Assembly (NCBI RefSeq): GCF_027533845.1
Contig: NZ_JAPZVN010000033.1
Location: forward strand, 1 to 52,951
Source of the DNA: Streptomyces sp. RPT161
Lineage (GTDB): Bacteria; Actinomycetota; Actinomycetes; Streptomycetales; Streptomycetaceae
Length of the DNA: 52,951 nt
Direction: 5' to 3'
The notes beneath the pieces were generated by a model. The model was not told the DNA's origin. It saw nothing but the letters and a program-made list of their open reading frames with translations, and ran no database searches. The position numbers and the translations under genes are program-made. Shown one piece after another: positions 51,090 to 52,951 of the stretch (position 1 is the stretch's first letter; every line of letters begins with the position of its first letter).

Positions 51090-52049
51090 TCACCGGTTCT
51101 TGAACTCCTCAATGGCTTCCCGGACCATGTGCTGCATCGCGGCGCTTCCGGTGTGCCCGGAGTCTTCGAAGATGTGCAGCCGCGCGTCCGGCCACGCCTT
51201 CGCCAGCTCCCACGCCGTCTGTACCGGGCTGCCCATGTCGTGTCGGCCGTGCACCAGCACCGCCGGGATACCAGCCAGCTTGTGGGCGTCGCGCAGCAGT
51301 TGGTCCTCCTCCAGCCACGCGCCGTTGCTGAAGAAGTGGGCGCAGATCCGTACGAACGCGATCTGCGCGTCGACCTCCCGGTCGCTGTACATGCCGGGCA
51401 CGCCGTTGGGCTCGTTGGAGATGACCGCGTCCTCCCAGGCGAGCCAGTCGGCAGCGGCCTTCTCCCGGATCGCCCGATCAGGGTTCTCCATCAGCCGCGC
51501 GTAGGCCGCCAGCAAGTCGCCGTCCCGCTCGTCCTCGGGGACGCCGTCGCGGAACCGGTCCCACGCCTCGGGATAGAAGCGCCCGGCGCCCCGGTAGAGC
51601 CAGTCGGTCTCGGAGCGGCGGGTCGTCGTCACCGCCTGGACGACTACCTCGCTGACCCGCTCGGGGTGCTGTTGCGCATAGGCCAGGATGAGCGTCGAGC
51701 CCCAGGAGGCACCGTTCAGCAGCCACTTCTCGATGCCGAGATGCTCGCGCAGCCGCTCCATGTCGTCGATCAGGTGCTGCGTGGTGTTCAAACTCATGTC
51801 CGCTGCCGGGTCGCTGGCGTGCGGGGTGCTACGACCGCAGTTGCGCTGGTCAAAGCGGATGACGCGGTAGCGCTCGGGGTCCCAGGCCCTCGTCGGCCGC
51901 TGTGGTGCGCCCGACCCTGGGCCGCCGTGGACATGCAGGGCAGGCTTGCCTTCAGGGTTGCCGAGCTGTTCGTAGTAGATGCGGTTGCCGTCTCCGGCGT
52001 CGAGAAATCCATAGTCGTAAGGACGGGTCGGAGGGTAGAGATCAACCAT
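51090..52049 (-). CDS. pip: Proline iminopeptidase (peptidase S33)
   Basis: The 319-residue alpha/beta hydrolase has LHVHGGPGSGAPQRPTRAWDPERYRVIRFDQRNCGRSTPHA (signature of prolyl aminopeptidases), the nucleophile elbow GASWGSTLILAYAQQHPE (Ser), an acid in LVHGRHDMGSPV and His in EDSGHTG. It removes N-terminal proline from peptides in the cytosol. ATG at 52049 fits the family start; its ribosome site is weak. Confidence 0.95.
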   Translation of the reverse strand: MVDLYPPTRPYDYGFLDAGDGNRIYYEQLGNPEGKPALHVHGGPGSGAPQRPTRAWDPERYRVIRFDQRNCGRSTPHASDPAADMSLNTTQHLIDDMERLREHLGIEKWLLNGASWGSTLILAYAQQHPERVSEVVVQAVTTTRRSETDWLYRGAGRFYPEAWDRFRDGVPEDERDGDLLAAYARLMENPDRAIREKAAADWLAWEDAVISNEPNGVPGMYSDREVDAQIAFVRICAHFFSNGAWLEEDQLLRDAHKLAGIPAVLVHGRHDMGSPVQTAWELAKAWPDARLHIFEDSGHTGSAAMQHMVREAIEEFKNR

Positions 52050-52165
52050 GACCGTCGATCCTACGGAGTGACCGTGGTTCAGCTCCGTGAGTTTTCCCAA
52101 CGCGCCGCATTGGCAGGGGCGTTGACCTGACGCTACGTGACTGCTGCCCCTCCGCCGCCACCCAC

Positions 52166-52790
52166 TTCGGCAGCAGTGCCTTGGGGAGTTCTGGCCCGTC
52201 ACCCGTCGGCGAGCCCTGCGCGAGGAAGACCATGCCGTGGCCGTCGCGATGGAGGGGAGGGGTTGGGGCCGACGAGGAGGTAGCCGTTCGGGCTGCCGCC
52301 TCGCCGCTCGATTAGTCCTGGCTCATCCACCGTGATCTCGTCCGGGTCGAGACCAGCGCGCCGTAGGGCGTCCTCGCCGTCACTCACGGCTACGAGGGAA
52401 CACCGCTCCGTCGCGCCGCTCGGGGTCATCGTCGTCGCGGCTTCCGCTCTACCCGCGCGGGCGGCGATCCACGTCCGTACCGGGGCGCCGCGCATCGCCG
52501 AGCCGCGAAGTTCACAGTGGGCCAGGCCCAGCAACTCGGCGCGCTCGTGGGCGTTCGGGCATCCCGTCGCGCGCGAAGCCGTGCGACCGGCGGTAGGCAG
52601 GGGGCGGCGAGGTAGTCAGTCGGCTCGTCGTGAGGTGTGCCGAAGGCGCCAGCGCCGCCCGAGCTGGGCGGGGGCCGCCCGCGCCTCTCACGGAATTTCC
52701 GGTGGGCCTTCCTGCTACTCGCGCAGGGTTTTTCTGTTCGGCGGCCTATTCGTGTGACGGGCGCAATATGACCCACGCCACATTGAGGGG
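52166..52790 (-). pseudogene. Possible degenerate gene of unknown family
   Basis: On the minus strand, peptide stretches look protein-like but shift frame: GSAMRGAPVRTWIAARAGRA and DEITVDEPGLIERRGG in one frame, then MVFLAQGSPTGDGPELPKALLPKWVAAEG in another from about 52233. I do not recognise a family. It could also be chance. The rest of 52050-52951 holds no gene that I can support. Confidence 0.25.
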
Positions 52791-52951
52791 GGTTCGCTGT
52801 GATGCCCCCGATATGAGGCGCGTCACATACGAGGCCACTTAGTGGCAACCAGGTGCCCGCAAGCCGGGGATGGCGGGGGCTCACCCGCGAGTGAATGTCG
52901 GCGTACTAATCCAGGCCGTAGCCTACGCCGATTCTTATGTCTTGTTTTGCC

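Noticed and set aside
44577-52951. A full contractile injection system locus near the DUF4157 gene
   Set aside because: No sheath, tube, baseplate or AAA-type gene was recognised in the window, so only an orphan cargo-like protein is claimed.
1-52951. CRISPR array, tRNA or rRNA genes
   Set aside because: No regularly spaced repeats and no cloverleaf or rRNA sequence was recognised by eye. A covariance-model scan was not possible.

Overview
The window reads as chromosomal DNA of a high-GC actinomycete, most likely a Streptomyces. The reasons are the codon bias, GTG/TTG starts, Shine-Dalgarno sites of the GGAGG/GAAGGGA kind, an RppA-type type III polyketide synthase, an NRPS, a modular type I PKS end, zinc-independent ribosomal protein paralogues and many one-component regulators. 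It looks like accessory chromosome: metabolic islands alternate with decayed mobile elements and broken genes. No tRNA, rRNA or CRISPR array was recognised.

Region 1 (1-6.8 kb) is the edge of a natural-product cluster: the ACP-thioesterase end of a modular PKS, a UbiX-type flavin prenyltransferase with a frameshift near its end, an apparently intact UbiD-type decarboxylase, and a LuxR-family regulator behind a leader with four palindromes. Between UbiD and LuxR lies a graveyard of an ISL3-type transposase fragment, a group II intron reverse-transcriptase fragment and an ISAs1-like transposase tail. Region 2 (6.9-13.1 kb) holds another ISL3 ruin, an alpha/beta hydrolase, a small membrane protein, an HxlR regulator, a wrecked XRE/MmyB regulator, and small stress-type genes: a basic plasmid-stabilisation-like protein, a hemerythrin protein, a 71-residue acidic protein and a stand-alone LigD-type 3'-phosphoesterase.

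Region 3 (13.5-17.9 kb) is a P450 plus THN synthase (rppA) pair facing a two-gene DrrAB-like ABC exporter; the 3' ends of rppA and the permease gene overlap by 33 bases. Region 4 (17.9-24.0 kb, minus strand) is a probable polyol/sugar operon: DeoR regulator, lipoprotein binding protein, two permeases, zinc dehydrogenase and PfkB kinase, with a switchable hairpin after deoR. Region 5 (24.4-36.2 kb) has a one-module NRPS with an unusual N-terminal acyltransferase-like domain, a phosphoribosyltransferase-hydrolase fusion, a YnfA-like membrane protein, a DGPF/ECF sigma pair, glutamate decarboxylase, a P450 divergent from a TetR gene over three copies of a 20-base site, and a TPR protein.

Region 6 (36.3-43.0 kb) is a 1731-residue Tat-exported GH38 alpha-mannosidase translationally coupled to a parvulin-like protein, divergent from a Zur-box-preceded rpmB-rpsN pair encoding zinc-free L28 and S14. 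Region 7 (43.6-52.0 kb) holds a GNAT acetyltransferase, a DUF4157 (eCIS-core) protein ending in what looks like a deaminase toxin domain, an RNase H with an extra Cys/His tail, an IS256-type remnant, a TetX-like monooxygenase divergent from its TetR-like regulator over tandem repeats, a chimeric metallo-beta-lactamase/TmrB ORF formed by deletion, a methyltransferase and a proline iminopeptidase. The strongest candidates for something new are the DUF4157-deaminase protein, the GH38-parvulin pair beside the Zur site, and the UbiX/UbiD pair beside a PKS terminus.
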